From: Klebsiella sp. RHBSTW-00484
Lineage (GTDB): Bacteria > Pseudomonadota > Gammaproteobacteria > Enterobacterales > Enterobacteriaceae
Direction of reading: 5' to 3'
DNA length: 64,000 bases
NCBI RefSeq assembly: GCF_013705725.1
Contig: NZ_CP055481.1
Span: 2,170,001 to 2,234,000, forward strand
Shown here: piece by piece, positions 27,422 to 38,612 of the stretch
How the letters are laid out: every line of letters begins with the position of its first letter
How positions within the stretch are numbered: the first letter of the stretch is position 1
The notes under the pieces: generated by a model
Told to the model about the DNA's origin: nothing
What the model saw: the letters and a program-made list of their open reading frames with translations, nothing else
Database searches by the model: none
Made by a program: the position numbers and the translations under genes

Positions 27422-28833
27422 GATTCACTCCTTTTGCGACGACCAATCACGGTGTTGGTGGTGTCGTCGTCCGGTACGCGGGAAAAAATCAGCGCGGGTA
27501 GCGCGATAATCACCGCCATGCTTAAGTAGGTATAGAGAAAGACCTGATGAGTGGTTGTCGCATCGGCGCTGATATGCTGCTGACCATAGAGACCCAGCAG
27601 CATGCCGGCGATGGTGACGCCGATACTCATCGACAGCTGCATGACCATTGACAGCATGCTGTTGCCGCTGCTGGCGAGGTCATCGGGCAGGTCTTTCAGA
27701 GTCAGCGTGTTCATTGACGAAAAGCGGCTGGAGTTGATCATCCCTTGCAGGAATAGCACCACCGGCAGCAGCCAGTACCAGCCCGCGAGAGCGACCGCCA
27801 TAAACAGCAGGCTGACCAGCGCCAGGCCGATTGTTGAGGCCACCAGCACCCGACGATAGCCGAAGCGGTTGACCACCTGGACCACGATACGCTTCATGCC
27901 CATGCTGCCGAGCACCATCGGGATCATCATCAGCCCGGCGTGGAATGGCGTAAAGCCGAGGCCAATCTGCAAAAATACCGGCGTCATAAACGGCAGCATG
28001 CCGCTGCCGATGCGCCCGGCGAAGCTGCCGCCGAGGCCGAGAGAGAAGGTGCGGTTGCTGAACAGTTTCAGGCTAAACAGCGCGTTGCGATTACCGCGCG
28101 CGTGCCACAGATAGAACAAAATGGATGCAACGCCGGCCGCTACCAGCGCCGCCAGCCACTGCACAGAGATACCGAGCCCTTTTTTACCGTCGAGCGCCAG
28201 AGTTAGCGTGGCCATTCCCGCCGCCAGCAGAATAAAGCCGAAGATATCAAAGCGCCGGGTTTGCAGGGTGTAGTTGGGCATCAGGCACAGGGTGGCGATG
28301 GCGCCGATAATCCCGACCGGAATATTAATCAGGAAGATCCAGTGCCACGAGGCGTACTCCACCAGCATTCCGCCGAGCGCTGGGCCGAGCAGCGGGCCGA
28401 CCTGGCCGGGGAGGGTGACGAAGGTCATCGCCGCCATATATTGACTGCGCGGGACGATTTTCATCACCGTCAGGCGACCGACGGGAACCATCATCGCGCC
28501 GCCGACGCCCTGCAATACGCGGGCAAGTATTAACTGGTCGAGAGTAGCAGCCTGAGCGCAGAACAGCGAACCTGCGGTAAACAGGATGATAGCGCTGAAG
28601 AAAATATTACGTACGCCCACCCGGTCCGCCAGCCAGCCGCTGGCGGGCAGCATCACCGCTACCGTCAATACATAAGAGACGATAACCATATGCATATGCA
28701 ACGGACTCTCCCCGAGGCTTTTCGCCATTGAGGGGAGGGCGGTGTTGACGATAGTGGTATCCAGCGCCTGCATAAAGAAGCCGAAGGCCACTATCCATAA
28801 CTGCCAGCGCACGCTGGCGGGGAGATCGGTCAT
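27418..28833 (-). CDS. mdtD: MFS transporter MdtD
   Basis: 471-residue inner-membrane transporter of the 14-helix DHA2 (EmrB/QacA) class, with motif [11 protein letters not shown] and motif [22 protein letters not shown]. In E. coli mdtD lies in the same operon but is not needed for MdtABC drug resistance and has been reported as a citrate/iron exporter (IceT). One base separates it from the mdtC stop; it overlaps baeS by four bases. Confidence 0.94.
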   Translation of the reverse strand: MTDLPASVRWQLWIVAFGFFMQALDTTIVNTALPSMAKSLGESPLHMHMVIVSYVLTVAVMLPASGWLADRVGVRNIFFSAIILFTAGSLFCAQAATLDQLILARVLQGVGGAMMVPVGRLTVMKIVPRSQYMAAMTFVTLPGQVGPLLGPALGGMLVEYASWHWIFLINIPVGIIGAIATLCLMPNYTLQTRRFDIFGFILLAAGMATLTLALDGKKGLGISVQWLAALVAAGVASILFYLWHARGNRNALFSLKLFSNRTFSLGLGGSFAGRIGSGMLPFMTPVFLQIGLGFTPFHAGLMMIPMVLGSMGMKRIVVQVVNRFGYRRVLVASTIGLALVSLLFMAVALAGWYWLLPVVLFLQGMINSSRFSSMNTLTLKDLPDDLASSGNSMLSMVMQLSMSIGVTIAGMLLGLYGQQHISADATTTHQVFLYTYLSMAVIIALPALIFSRVPDDDTTNTVIGRRKRSES

Positions 28834-28834
28834 G

Positions 28835-31800
28835 TTATTCGCTTACCGGTTGATGGAGTTTTCGCGAAAAACGCAACCGCAGACGGTCGAAGAACAGATA
28901 GACCACTGGCGTGGTATACAGGGTCAACAACTGACTCATCACCAGACCGCCGACGATGGTAATCCCCAGCGGCTGGCGCAGCTCGGAGCCATCACCACTG
29001 GAGATAACCAGCGGCAGCGCGCCGAACAGCGCTGCCAGGGTGGTCATCATTATCGGGCGAAAACGCAACAGGCAAGCCTGGAAGATGGCTTCTTCCGGCG
29101 GCAGGTTGCCGTTACGCTGCGCCTCAAGGGCAAAATCGACCATCATGATGGCGTTTTTCTTCACGATGCCAATTAATAGCATAATCCCGATTAGCGCGAT
29201 TAGGCTGAACGGGGCATCGAAAAGCTCCAGCGCCAGCAGCGCGCCGACGCCAGCGGAAGGAATGGTCGAAAGGATAGTCAGCGGATGAACGTAGCTCTCG
29301 TAGAGGATCCCCAGCACGATATAGACCGTGGCGATTGCCGCCAGAATCAGAATCACCTGCGAGTTCATGGTCTCCTGGAATACCTGCGCGGTCCCGGCGA
29401 ACGAGCCGCGCACGCTTGACGGCACGCCAAGCTGGGTCATTGCCCGGTTAATCGCATCGCTGGCTTCCGACAGCGACTTGCCGGTCGGCAGGTTAAAGGA
29501 GATGGTCGACGCCGCCGACAGCCCTTGATGGTTCACCGACAGCGGGGCGTTGGCCGGTTGCCATTTGGCGAAATAAGAGAGCGGAATGGGTTTATCTTCG
29601 CTGTTGATCACAAACATCTTATCCAGCGCGCTGACGTCCTGGGTGTAAACCGGATCGACTTCCATCACCACCTTATATTGGTTCAGAGGCTGGTAAATGG
29701 TTGAGATCTGCCGTTGACCGAAGGCGTTGTTGAGCAAGTTATTGGCGTCCTGCACGCTGATCCCCAGACGCGACATGGTATCGCGATCGTAGATCAGATC
29801 CATCTCCGCACCGTTATCCTGCTGATCCGAGTTAACGTCCGCCAGTTCCGGCAGCGCCGCCAGCGCTTTGCGGATTTTTGGCTCCCACTCGCGCAGCGCC
29901 GCAAGATCGTCCGACAGCAGGGTGTACTGGTAGCTGGCATTAGCCTGACGTCCGCCTACGCGAATATCCTGTACCGCCATCAGGAACAGGTTGGCCCCCG
30001 GCTCTTTCGCCAGTTTTTTACGCAGCCGGTCGATAATCTGCTGCGCCGTTTCGTGTCGTTCATCGCGCGATTTCAGGGTGATAAACATCATCCCGCTGTT
30101 GACCCGTGAGCCGCCGGTAAAGCCAGTGACGTTATCCACCGCCGGATCTTCACGAATGATCTTCATAAAGTCCTGCAGCTTGCCGCGCATTGCCTGGAAC
30201 GAAATGCTCTGGTCGGCCTGAATGCCGCCCATCAGTACCCCGGTATCCTGCTCCGGGAAGAAGGTTTTCGGAATCGAGATATAGAGCCAGATACTGAGCG
30301 CGATGGTGCCGAGCAGCACCAGGCCGGTTAAGCGGCTGTGCTTCAGTACCCATTTCAGCGACTTGCCGTATCCGCCCTGAATAGCCACCAGCAGACGACC
30401 AAAACCGCGCTTGCGCGTCGGCTCGTTGGGCTTGCCGCTTTTCAGCAGCCAGCCGCACATCATCGGCGTCAGGGTCAGCGACACCGCTAGCGAAATGCCG
30501 ATCGCCACCGACAGGGTAACGGCAAATTCGCGCAGTAACCTCCCCGGTAGCCCGCCCATCAGCAGTAGCGGCAGGAAGACGGCGACCAGCGACACGCTCA
30601 TCGACAGCACGGTGAAACCGACCTCCCGACTCCCTTGAAGTGCTGCCTGTAGCGGCTTCATACCCGCTTCGAGATGGCGGGAGATGTTCTCCAGCACCAC
30701 GATGGCGTCATCGACCACAAATCCTGTGGCGATGGTTAGCGCCATCAGTGACAGGTTATTCAGGCTGAAGCCGCACAGGTACATCGCCGCAAAGGTGCCA
30801 ATCAACGAGACCGGAACCGCCACCGCCGGGATCAGCGTTGCTCGTCCCGAGCGCAGGAACAGGAACACCACGAGGATCACCAGGCCAACCGAAATCACCA
30901 GCGTTTGCTCGACTTCTTCCAGCGAGGCGCGGATGGTTGGCGACCGGTCCTGGGCGATTTGCAGGTCGATAGATGCCGGGATCGTGCGCTGCAGATCCGG
31001 CAGGCGGGCGCGAATGCTGTCCACCGTTTCAATGATATTGGCTTCCGGCAGCTTGCGGATCATCAGCAAAATTGCCGGTTTAGCGTTGGTCATCCCGGCG
31101 TTGCGCACATCCTGTACCGAGTCGGTGACGTTGGCGACATCACCTAACCGCACCGCCGCGCCGTTATTGTAGTGCACGATTAATGGTTGATATTCGGCGG
31201 CGGTTTTTAGCTCGTCGTTGGTTTCTACCTGCCAGCGGTGGGAGGCGTCTTCCAGCGCTCCCTGCGGTTTACGCACGTTGGCGTCGCTGATGGCGGTGCG
31301 TACCGCGTCCAGCGACACGCCCTGGTTAAACAGCGCCTGCGGGTTGAGATCAACGCGCACGGCGGGCAGGGAGCTGCCGCCGACGTCAACGTCGCCGACG
31401 CCGTCAATCTGCGCAATGGTCTGCGCCAGCTGGGTAGAGGCGAAATCGTACAGCTCACCCTGGGAATAGGTATCCGAGGTGAGGGTGAGGATCATGATCG
31501 GCGCGTCGGACGGGTTGGCCTTGCGATAGGTCGGGCGGCTCGGCATGCCGCTCGGCAGCAGGCTTTGCGCGGCGTTAATTGCCGCCTGTACGTCGCGCGC
31601 GGCGCCGTTGATATCGCGATCGAAGTTGAACTCCATAATGATTCGCGTACTGCCAAGCGAACTGGAGGAGGTCATCTCGTTCACCCCGGCAATCCGCCCC
31701 AAAGAGCGCTCCAGCGGCGTCGCCACCGAAGAGGCCATAGTTTCCGGCGAGGCGCCGGGCAGCGAGGCGCTGATCATAATGACCGGAAAATCCACCTGCG

Positions 31801-31912
31801 GCAGCGGCGCGACCGGCAGCAGGCGGAAACCGAGGACGCCGCACAGGGTGATGGCGAGCGAAATCAGAATCGTCGCCACCGGGCGATAAATGAAGAGGGC
31901 GAAAAACTTCAC
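28835..31912 (-). CDS. mdtC: RND efflux pump subunit MdtC
   Basis: 1025-residue inner-membrane RND proton/drug antiporter; with MdtB it forms a heterotrimeric pump (MdtB2C) using MdtA and TolC, exporting bile salts, novobiocin and others in E. coli. The sequence shows two 6-helix halves, each with a large periplasmic loop; the conserved transmembrane motif is [13 protein letters not shown]. The start codon is GTG at 31912, directly after the mdtB stop. Confidence 0.96.
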   Translation of the reverse strand: MKFFALFIYRPVATILISLAITLCGVLGFRLLPVAPLPQVDFPVIMISASLPGASPETMASSVATPLERSLGRIAGVNEMTSSSSLGSTRIIMEFNFDRDINGAARDVQAAINAAQSLLPSGMPSRPTYRKANPSDAPIMILTLTSDTYSQGELYDFASTQLAQTIAQIDGVGDVDVGGSSLPAVRVDLNPQALFNQGVSLDAVRTAISDANVRKPQGALEDASHRWQVETNDELKTAAEYQPLIVHYNNGAAVRLGDVANVTDSVQDVRNAGMTNAKPAILLMIRKLPEANIIETVDSIRARLPDLQRTIPASIDLQIAQDRSPTIRASLEEVEQTLVISVGLVILVVFLFLRSGRATLIPAVAVPVSLIGTFAAMYLCGFSLNNLSLMALTIATGFVVDDAIVVLENISRHLEAGMKPLQAALQGSREVGFTVLSMSVSLVAVFLPLLLMGGLPGRLLREFAVTLSVAIGISLAVSLTLTPMMCGWLLKSGKPNEPTRKRGFGRLLVAIQGGYGKSLKWVLKHSRLTGLVLLGTIALSIWLYISIPKTFFPEQDTGVLMGGIQADQSISFQAMRGKLQDFMKIIREDPAVDNVTGFTGGSRVNSGMMFITLKSRDERHETAQQIIDRLRKKLAKEPGANLFLMAVQDIRVGGRQANASYQYTLLSDDLAALREWEPKIRKALAALPELADVNSDQQDNGAEMDLIYDRDTMSRLGISVQDANNLLNNAFGQRQISTIYQPLNQYKVVMEVDPVYTQDVSALDKMFVINSEDKPIPLSYFAKWQPANAPLSVNHQGLSAASTISFNLPTGKSLSEASDAINRAMTQLGVPSSVRGSFAGTAQVFQETMNSQVILILAAIATVYIVLGILYESYVHPLTILSTIPSAGVGALLALELFDAPFSLIALIGIMLLIGIVKKNAIMMVDFALEAQRNGNLPPEEAIFQACLLRFRPIMMTTLAALFGALPLVISSGDGSELRQPLGITIVGGLVMSQLLTLYTTPVVYLFFDRLRLRFSRKLHQPVSE

Positions 31913-34900
31913 TTACGCCTCCTCCTCACGCCGTGGGAACCGGCTCTTCATATACAGCGACAGGCGGTCGAACAGCAGATAGATGACCGGAGTAGTGAAC
32001 AGGGTCAGCACCTGGCTGAGCATCAGGCCGCCAACCATACCGATCCCCAGCGGACGACGCAGTTCCGCGCCAACGCCGGTGCTCAACATCAGCGGCAGCG
32101 CGCCGAACAGGGCCGCCAGCGTGGTCATCAGGATCGGACGAAAACGCAACAGACAGGCCTGATAAATCGCCTCGCGCGGCGGCATGCCCTGTTCGCGTTC
32201 GGCGGCCAGCGCGAAGTCGATCATCATGATGGCGTTTTTCTTAACGATACCGATAAGCAGAATGATGCCGATAATGGCGATAACATCCAGCTCGCTACCG
32301 GCCAACCACAGTGCCAGCAGCGCGCCGACGCCCGCCGTTGGCAGGGTAGACAGGATGGTGATTGGATGAATAAAGCTCTCATACAGCACGCCGAGCACGA
32401 TATACATCGCCACCACGGCGGCAACCACCAGCCAGACGGTGCTGCCGAGCGCCGACTGGAAGGCCAGAGAACTGCCCTGGAACTGGGTACGAATATCGCT
32501 CGGGAACTCCAGCGCCTGCTCGGCGCCAAGAATCGCCTCGACCGCATCGCCCAGCGAATAGTTGCCTGGGACGTTAAACGAGATCGTGGTGACCGGGAAC
32601 TGATCGAGATGGTTAATCGACAGCGGGGCAAAGCGCTGCTCCACTTTGGCGATCGCCGTAAGCGGCACGATCCCGCCGTCGCTGCTGGTCAGGCGGATAT
32701 TGTCCAACGCCGCCAGCCCCGGCGTCGCCTGGGTATCATGCTCCAGCACCACGCGGTACTGGTTCGCCTGAGTATAAATGGTGGAAATCAGGCGCTGACC
32801 GAAGGCGTTGTACAGCGCGTTATCGATATCGGACATGCTGATGCCGAGACGGCTGGCGCTATCGCGGTCAACGTTGATATACGCCGCCAGGCCTTTATCC
32901 TGCCAGTCGCTGCTGACGTCGGAGAGCTGCGGCAATGCCTGCAGGCGGGTCAACAGCTGTGGTACCCAGTTGCTCAGCGCATCAAGCGAGTTGGCCTGAA
33001 GCGTGAACTGGTACTGGGTGCGGCTGACGGTAGTGTCAATCGTCAGGTCCTGGGTTGGCTGAAGATAAAGTTCGATACCGGGAATGCCGTCCACCGCGTT
33101 TTGCAGGCGGGCGATGACCGTTTGTACGCGATCGTCACGCTCGTCCAACGGCTTGAGGTTGATTTGCAGGCGGGCGCTGTTCAGCGCCGGGTTGGTGCCG
33201 TCAACCCCAACGTATGACGTCAGGCTTTCCACCGCCGGATCTTTAAGAATGACCGCGGAAACCTGCTGCTGGCGCTCGGCCATGCTGGCAAACGATACCG
33301 ACTGCGGGGCCTGTAGCGTGCCCTGGATGATACCGTTGTCCTGCGTTGGGAAGAAGCCTTTCGGAATAAACACCCATAGCATAATCGACAGCGCCAGCGT
33401 GCTAAGGGCCACGCTCAGCGTCAGCCACGGATGGTTCAGCACCCGGCTCAGCCAGCGGCCATAGACGGCGATCACCCGCTCAAAGAAGCGTTCGCTGGCG
33501 CGGGAGAAGCGGTTTTGCTTGCGCAGCGACTCGTGGCTTAACATGCGTGCGCACATCATCGGCGTCAGGGTCAGCGACACCACTGCCGAGATAAGGATCG
33601 CCACCGCCAGGGTGACGGCGAACTCGCGGAACAGGCGGCCCACGATATCACCCATAAACAGCAGCGGGATCAGCACCGCGATCAGCGAGAAGGTCAGGGA
33701 GATAATGGTAAAGCCGATCTCACCCGCGCCTTTCAGGGCAGCGGTCAGCGGTTTTTCGCCTTTCTCGATATAGCGCGAGATGTTTTCGATAACCACGATG
33801 GCGTCATCGACCACAAACCCGGTGGCGATGGTCAGGGCCATCAGCGTCAGGTTGTTAATCGAGAAGTCGAGGAACACCATTACCGCGAAGGTGCCGACCA
33901 GCGACAGCGGCACGGCGATGCCGGGAATAATGGTCGCCGGGACGTTGCGCAGAAACACGTAAATAATCATCACCACCAGGGCGATCGCCAGCATCAGCTC
34001 AAACTGAGTGTCGCTGACCGAAGCACGAATATTGGTGGTGCGGTCAGAAAGTACCTGCACTTTGACCGATTTAGGCAGGCTTTCGGTCAGCTGTGGCAGC
34101 ATCTCGCGGATGCTGTCAGCAGTGGAAATGATGTTGGCCCCCGGCTGGCGCTGAACGTTCATCACGATCGCCCGCTGGTTATTGGCCCATGCCCCGAGCC
34201 AGCTGTTTTCCGCCCCCTGTTCAACTGTTGCGACATCGCCGAGGCGAATCGCCGCACCGTTCTGCCAGGCGATAATCAGGCGGCGGTAATCTTCCGCCGA
34301 TTGCATCTGATCGTTAGCTGAAAGCGTAACCGCACGGGACGGACCGTCGAGGCTACCTTTTGCCGAGTTAACGTTGGCGCTGGTAATCGCGGTGCGGACC
34401 GTTTCGCTGGTCAACCCGAGGGCGGCAATGGCCTGGGCGTTCAGCTTCACGCGCACCGCCGGGCGTTGACCGCCCGCCAGAGTCACCAGCCCGACGCCGG
34501 AAACCTGGGAGATTTTCTGCGCCACGCGGGTTTCTACCATATCTTCGACCTGAGTCATAGGAATGGCGGAAGAGGTGACCGCGAGGGTCATAATCGGCGG
34601 GTCAGCAGGGTTCACTTTGCTGTAGACCGGCGGGTTAGGCAGATCTGACGGCAGCAGGTTAGTCGCGGCGTTGATGGCCGCCTGAACTTCCTGTTCGGCA
34701 ACGTCCAGCGGCAGCGTGAGCTGGAACTGGAGCGTGACCACCGATGCGCCGCCTGAACTCTGGGACGACATCTGCTTAAGCCCGGACATCTGGCCAAACT
34801 GGCGCTCCAGCGGCGCGGTGATCGACGAGGTCACGACATCCGGGCTGGCGCCAGGGTAGAGCGTCACCACCTGAATGGTTGGGTAATCCACTTCCGGCAG

Positions 34901-35035
34901 CGCTGAAACGGGCAGGAAACGATAGCCGATAATCCCGGCCAGCATAATGGCCGCCATTAACAGCGTCGTCGCTACCGGGCGCATGATAAACAGACGGGAA
35001 GGGCCACCCGTACTGCTCGGCGGTAACACTTGCAT
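31913..35035 (-). CDS. mdtB: RND efflux pump subunit MdtB
   Basis: 1040-residue inner-membrane RND protein, partner of MdtC, with the same repeated 6-helix/periplasmic-loop layout and the motif [21 protein letters not shown]. The length equals that of E. coli MdtB. It overlaps the mdtA stop by one base (TGATG), so translation is coupled. A very long frame on the opposite strand (31238-33217) is a composition shadow of mdtBC. Confidence 0.96.
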   Translation of the reverse strand: MQVLPPSSTGGPSRLFIMRPVATTLLMAAIMLAGIIGYRFLPVSALPEVDYPTIQVVTLYPGASPDVVTSSITAPLERQFGQMSGLKQMSSQSSGGASVVTLQFQLTLPLDVAEQEVQAAINAATNLLPSDLPNPPVYSKVNPADPPIMTLAVTSSAIPMTQVEDMVETRVAQKISQVSGVGLVTLAGGQRPAVRVKLNAQAIAALGLTSETVRTAITSANVNSAKGSLDGPSRAVTLSANDQMQSAEDYRRLIIAWQNGAAIRLGDVATVEQGAENSWLGAWANNQRAIVMNVQRQPGANIISTADSIREMLPQLTESLPKSVKVQVLSDRTTNIRASVSDTQFELMLAIALVVMIIYVFLRNVPATIIPGIAVPLSLVGTFAVMVFLDFSINNLTLMALTIATGFVVDDAIVVIENISRYIEKGEKPLTAALKGAGEIGFTIISLTFSLIAVLIPLLFMGDIVGRLFREFAVTLAVAILISAVVSLTLTPMMCARMLSHESLRKQNRFSRASERFFERVIAVYGRWLSRVLNHPWLTLSVALSTLALSIMLWVFIPKGFFPTQDNGIIQGTLQAPQSVSFASMAERQQQVSAVILKDPAVESLTSYVGVDGTNPALNSARLQINLKPLDERDDRVQTVIARLQNAVDGIPGIELYLQPTQDLTIDTTVSRTQYQFTLQANSLDALSNWVPQLLTRLQALPQLSDVSSDWQDKGLAAYINVDRDSASRLGISMSDIDNALYNAFGQRLISTIYTQANQYRVVLEHDTQATPGLAALDNIRLTSSDGGIVPLTAIAKVEQRFAPLSINHLDQFPVTTISFNVPGNYSLGDAVEAILGAEQALEFPSDIRTQFQGSSLAFQSALGSTVWLVVAAVVAMYIVLGVLYESFIHPITILSTLPTAGVGALLALWLAGSELDVIAIIGIILLIGIVKKNAIMMIDFALAAEREQGMPPREAIYQACLLRFRPILMTTLAALFGALPLMLSTGVGAELRRPLGIGMVGGLMLSQVLTLFTTPVIYLLFDRLSLYMKSRFPRREEEA

Positions 35036-36294
35036 CAGGAGCGCGCTCCTTTTTTACCGTATTCACGGCTGGTGGCTTTTGCCGGTTCGGCTGCGGTGGT
35101 GGCGTCGTGAGCCTCAACCACTTCGACCTTCGCGCCTTCCGTCAGGCGGTCGATGCCGTCGGTCACCACGCGATCTCCGGCGGAAAGCCCGGCGTTAATC
35201 ACCACTTTCAGGCTGTCCTGAATCCCGGGCGTCACCGTATGCTTGCTGACTTTGTTTTCATCGTTCAGCACCCAGACGAAATGACCCTCGTTGCCCATTT
35301 GCAGTGCTGCGGTCGGAATAACCACCGCGTTTTGCTCGGTATCCACCAGCATCCGGGCGTTGACGAACTGATTCGGGAACAGGGCGTCGTCCTGATTATT
35401 AAAGCGTGCTTTAAGCTTGATGGTGCCGGTGGTGGCATCAATCTGGTTGTCGAGACTCAGCAGAGAACCTTCGCTGATCTTCTGTTTGTTGGTACGGTCC
35501 CAGGCTTCGACGACCAGGTTTTTGCCCGCCTTTTGCGCCTGAACCACCGTGGCGATTTGGTTTTCCGGCAGCGTAAAGACCAGGTCGATAGGGTGAGTTT
35601 GCGTTAGCACCACAATCCCGGTGGTGTCGCCGCTAGAGATCTGGTTGCCGATATCAACCTGCTTTAAGCCGACCCGACCATCAATCGGCGCGGTGATGCG
35701 GCTCCAGTTCAGCTGTAATTGGGCGCTGGCGACGGCGGCTTCATCGGCTTTAATCGTGCCCTGAGATTCGCTGACCAGCGATTGTTGAGTATCCAGCTCC
35801 TGGCGTGAAACCAGGTTGGTTTTGACCAATTGCTGGTAGCGCGCCAAATCGCGACGAGCGTTGGCCAGGGTGGCCTGATCTTTTGCCAGCTGGCCCTGAG
35901 CCTGGGCGAGGGCGACTTTAAACTGGCTGGGGTCGATTTCGGCGAGCAGGTCGCCCGCCTTTACCTGTTGGCCTTCCGTGAAGTGGATAGCCAAAAGCTG
36001 ACCGTCAACGCGGCTGCGCACGGTGACGGTGTTCGCCGCCGTTACCGTACCAAGGCCGGAGAGATAGCGAGGGACCGATTCACTGGTGGCCGTTGCCGCC
36101 TGCACCGGCGCAAGGGCTGCGCCAAAACGACCGTGGCGTGGCCCACCTGGCCCTGGACCCTGCTGGCCCGGGCCTGCTGCCGTTACAGAGGTGCTGTTTG
36201 CCGCTTCGCGACCCTGCCAAAACCAGTACGCTGCACCCGCGACGATCGCGACTACCAGCACGGCTACCCAACGGCTTTTCTTGCTACCTTTCAT
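35035..36294 (-). CDS. mdtA: Periplasmic adaptor protein MdtA
   Basis: 419-residue membrane-fusion protein joining MdtBC to TolC. An N-terminal membrane anchor/signal (about 7-26), then a Gly/Pro-rich linker ([17 protein letters not shown]), biotinyl-lipoyl and alpha-hairpin segments ([42 protein letters not shown]) and beta-barrel domains. First gene of mdtABCD-baeSR. The end [12 protein letters not shown] matches E. coli MdtA. Confidence 0.96.
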   Translation of the reverse strand: MKGSKKSRWVAVLVVAIVAGAAYWFWQGREAANSTSVTAAGPGQQGPGPGGPRHGRFGAALAPVQAATATSESVPRYLSGLGTVTAANTVTVRSRVDGQLLAIHFTEGQQVKAGDLLAEIDPSQFKVALAQAQGQLAKDQATLANARRDLARYQQLVKTNLVSRQELDTQQSLVSESQGTIKADEAAVASAQLQLNWSRITAPIDGRVGLKQVDIGNQISSGDTTGIVVLTQTHPIDLVFTLPENQIATVVQAQKAGKNLVVEAWDRTNKQKISEGSLLSLDNQIDATTGTIKLKARFNNQDDALFPNQFVNARMLVDTEQNAVVIPTAALQMGNEGHFVWVLNDENKVSKHTVTPGIQDSLKVVINAGLSAGDRVVTDGIDRLTEGAKVEVVEAHDATTAAEPAKATSREYGKKGARS

Positions 36295-36312
36295 TAATTT
36301 GCTATCTCATCC

Positions 36313-36324
36313 TGAAACGTTTCA
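36313..36324. promoter_or_regulatory. 12-bp palindrome upstream of mdtA
   Basis: TGAAACGTTTCA is a perfect palindrome 19 bases before the mdtA start, resembling Cra/PurR-type LacI-family sites. It lies in the promoter or leader of the mdt operon. Farther up, the minus strand shows CCTCCATTTTTAAGC (36356-36370), a weak resemblance to the BaeR box; I could not confirm one. Confidence 0.3.
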
Positions 36325-36374
36325 CGGAATGATACTAGTTTAGTCAGTGAACGCTGCTTAAAAATGGAGGAATT

Positions 36375-36434
36375 ATGAAAAGACTGTTGAGATATGTCTG
36401 GATAAAACGCTTTTTGCTGAGAGGCTTACGGTGA
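36375..36434 (+). CDS. Possible 19-residue basic small protein
   Basis: An ATG with GGAGG four bases upstream opens a 19-codon frame, MKRLLRYVWIKRFLLRGLR, ending in TGA. It is divergent from mdtA and has eight basic residues alternating with hydrophobic ones, so it would be an amphipathic or membrane-binding peptide. The apparent ribosome site overlaps the place where a BaeR site for mdtA is expected on the other strand, so it may be coincidence. I do not recognise the product. Confidence 0.3.
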   Translation: MKRLLRYVWIKRFLLRGLR

Positions 36435-36678
36435 ATATTTACGCGTAATTTACGCTTATCGATTTTTACCCACCGATCTTGCGAACGCCGATATTTATTT
36501 ATCGGTATCCGTTGCTTCTTGATACCAACAGCGGATTGCGTCGAATCTGAACTGATATACAGCGTGAATAAGCAGCCGCTGGAGGCGATTCAACCTGATT
36601 GGCGGTCGTATCTGTTTGATAATCAAATTCACTCATTATTTTGCCTTTATCAAAGCGACCAATACCAGAGGGTTCTTT
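36435..36678. other. Intergenic region before the dimethylargininase gene
   Basis: Second half of the 384-base divergent gap between mdtA and the dimethylargininase-like gene. It should contain the promoter of the latter; an AGAGGG ribosome site lies at its end. No other structure seen. Confidence 0.35.
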
Positions 36679-37440
36679 ATGCATTTTACCCAAGCCATCG
36701 CTCGTCTACCGGCCGCTACCTGCGGCGCGGGCCAAACTACCGCGCAGCTAGGCGCACCGGATGTTGCCAGCACCACTCGCCAGTTTCTCGCTTATGTCGA
36801 AACTTTGCTTAAGCTCGGTCTCAAAGTGACCGTGCTGCCTGCGGCGGCAGATTATCCGGATGCGCACTTTGTTGAAGATACCGCCGTGGTGATGCCGGAA
36901 CTGGCGGTGATTACCCATCCGGGCGCACCGAGCCGCCAGGGCGAAGTTGACACCATCGCGCCGGTGCTGGCGGGTTTTCGTCCGCTGGTGCAGATGAGCG
37001 AGCGTGGGCATATGGACGGCGGCGATGTGCTGCTGGTGGACAAGCAGTTTTTTATCGGCCTGACGGCGCGTACCGATGAGCAGGGCATTCGCGAGTTTGC
37101 CGCCGCCGTTGAGCCACACGGCTATCAGGTGACGGCGATTGAAGTGAGCGCCGGTCTGCATCTGAAATCAATTGTTAACTACGTTGGCCGCAATACGCTG
37201 CTGCTGACGGAAGGCTACGTTAACCACCCGGCGTTTAACGGTTTTAACAGCATTGTTATCCCTGAAGAAGAGTCCTACGCTGGTAATACGCTGTGGATTA
37301 ACGATACCTTAATTACGCCGCAGGGTTACCCCCATACCCTGGGCGAAATCAGCAAGCTGGGAATGCCCATTGTGCAGCTCGACACCAGCGAATTTAAGAA
37401 AATGGATGGCGGGCTGACCTGCCTCTCACTGCGTTTTTAA
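36679..37440 (+). CDS. Dimethylarginine dimethylaminohydrolase-like enzyme
   Basis: 253-residue cytoplasmic enzyme of the guanidino-group-modifying (amidinotransferase) superfamily. It aligns by eye along its length with Pseudomonas aeruginosa DDAH: substrate-binding D61 and D67 (YPDAHFVEDT), R86 and R131, catalytic H161 (GLHLKS) and nucleophile C248 in the ending GGLTCLSLRF. It should hydrolyse N-methylated arginine, or a related guanidine, to citrulline plus amine. It starts at 36679 with AGAGGG upstream and is followed by genes for an amino-acid importer, implying uptake and use of (methyl)arginine. Confidence 0.85.
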   Translation: MHFTQAIARLPAATCGAGQTTAQLGAPDVASTTRQFLAYVETLLKLGLKVTVLPAAADYPDAHFVEDTAVVMPELAVITHPGAPSRQGEVDTIAPVLAGFRPLVQMSERGHMDGGDVLLVDKQFFIGLTARTDEQGIREFAAAVEPHGYQVTAIEVSAGLHLKSIVNYVGRNTLLLTEGYVNHPAFNGFNSIVIPEEESYAGNTLWINDTLITPQGYPHTLGEISKLGMPIVQLDTSEFKKMDGGLTCLSLRF

Positions 37441-37468
37441 TTACCGCGCCGACACCGGGGAAACCGAA

Positions 37469-38242
37469 ATGAAAACACGCATCGCCGCATTACTGGCCTG
37501 TATGGCGCTCAGCGCGCCGCTGGCCGCCCAGCAGTTTGACACCATCAGTTTTGGCGTCGATGGCGGCTATCCGCCTTTCGATGTCTTGGCACCCAGCGGT
37601 GAAATTACCGGTTTTGATATTGATATCGCCAATGCGCTCTGTACGCAGCTAAAAGCGAAATGCGTTTTCGTTAAGCAGCCGTTCGAGAGCATGATCGCTG
37701 CGCTGAATGCGCATAAATTCGATGCCATTATCGCCTCGCTCAATATTACCGATGAGCGCAAAAAGGAAGTGGATTTCACCGATCGCTACTATCGCAGCGC
37801 GGCGCAGCTGGTTGCGCGTAAAGGTAGCCCGCTGCTGCCGGAAGTTGCCAGCCTGAAAGGCAAGACCGTCGGCGTACAGACAGGCTCCACTCATGAAGCT
37901 TTTGCTAAGGCCAACTGGGCCAATCATGGTGTGAAAATCGTTGGTTATGCAAACCAGGATAACGTCTATCTCGACCTGCTTTCCGGGCGTATCGACGCCG
38001 CTTTGCAGGACAATATCCAGGCGGCGACCGGCTTTATTGATACCCCGCGCGGGCAAAAATTTGCTTTTGCCGGCCCGGTTATTCAGGACGGCGGCATCTC
38101 TTCCGATGTTGGGATTGCAGTGAATAAAGATAATCCGGCGCTGCGTGACGCGCTAAACGGCGCTATCAAGGTCATCCGCGCTGATGGTACCTACGATGCT
38201 ATCCAGAAAAAGTACTTTAGCTTTGATATTTATGGCAAATAA
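37469..38242 (+). CDS. Amino-acid ABC transporter binding protein (arginine type)
   Basis: 257-residue periplasmic binding protein of SBP family 3, similar to ArtJ/HisJ. A signal peptide (about 1-20, cleavage near LAA-QQFDT) precedes typical segments FGVDGGYPPFDVLAPSGEIT, GFDIDIANAL, SLNITDERKKEVDFTDRYY and VGVQTGSTHE. Lies 28 bases after the dimethylargininase-like gene; ligand probably arginine or methylarginine. Its permease gene is truncated, so the system is probably non-functional unless it uses other permeases. Confidence 0.9.
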   Translation: MKTRIAALLACMALSAPLAAQQFDTISFGVDGGYPPFDVLAPSGEITGFDIDIANALCTQLKAKCVFVKQPFESMIAALNAHKFDAIIASLNITDERKKEVDFTDRYYRSAAQLVARKGSPLLPEVASLKGKTVGVQTGSTHEAFAKANWANHGVKIVGYANQDNVYLDLLSGRIDAALQDNIQAATGFIDTPRGQKFAFAGPVIQDGGISSDVGIAVNKDNPALRDALNGAIKVIRADGTYDAIQKKYFSFDIYGK

Positions 38243-38306
38243 GTCGTGAAGGCGAGGGCGCAGGCAATGGCTTGCGCCGCTTTACGACATCCGCGGAAGG
38301 CTGAAT

Positions 38307-38612
38307 ATGGTCGCAGACTATTTACCCCTGTTGTTACGCGGCGCGGCGCTTTCGCTGTGCGTGATGCTCTCTTCATTACTGGTGGCTCTGCTGCTGGGGC
38401 TGATTAACTCGCTGGTGAAACTCTTTGGCCCGCCGTGGCTGCGCCTGTTTTCCACCGGTTACACCACGCTGGTGCGCGGTATTCCGGAACTGGTCATTAT
38501 GCTGCTGCTGTTCTTCGGCGGCGAGATGCTGGTCAATCTACTTCTGAGTTTAGTGGGGCTGGGGCCAGTGCGCTTCAACACGGCTTTGTTGAATAAATCG
38601 AACTTTTGCTGA
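38307..38612 (+). pseudogene. Amino-acid ABC permease, truncated by IS903-type element
   Basis: The first 91 codons match a HisQ/ArtQ-class permease (MVADYLPLLLRGAALSLCVM ... TTLVRGIPELVIMLLLFFGG). After codon 91 the frame runs into the IS element at 38582 and ends within 10 residues. Family members are about 220-240 residues, so more than half is missing, including the EAA loop. The missing part is not found beyond the IS. Confidence 0.9.

Noticed and set aside
31238..33217. Very long open frame on the plus strand opposite mdtC/mdtB
   Set aside because: It lies wholly antisense to the two conserved RND genes, is rich in Arg, Gln and His as expected for a GC-rich shadow frame, and has no recognisable domain.
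36356..36370. BaeR box upstream of mdtA
   Set aside because: CCTCCATTTTTAAGC on the minus strand matches only the CTCCAT part of the known box; not enough for a feature of its own.
36519..36812. Frame overlapping the start of the dimethylargininase-like gene
   Set aside because: It runs through the promoter region and out of frame through the conserved coding start.
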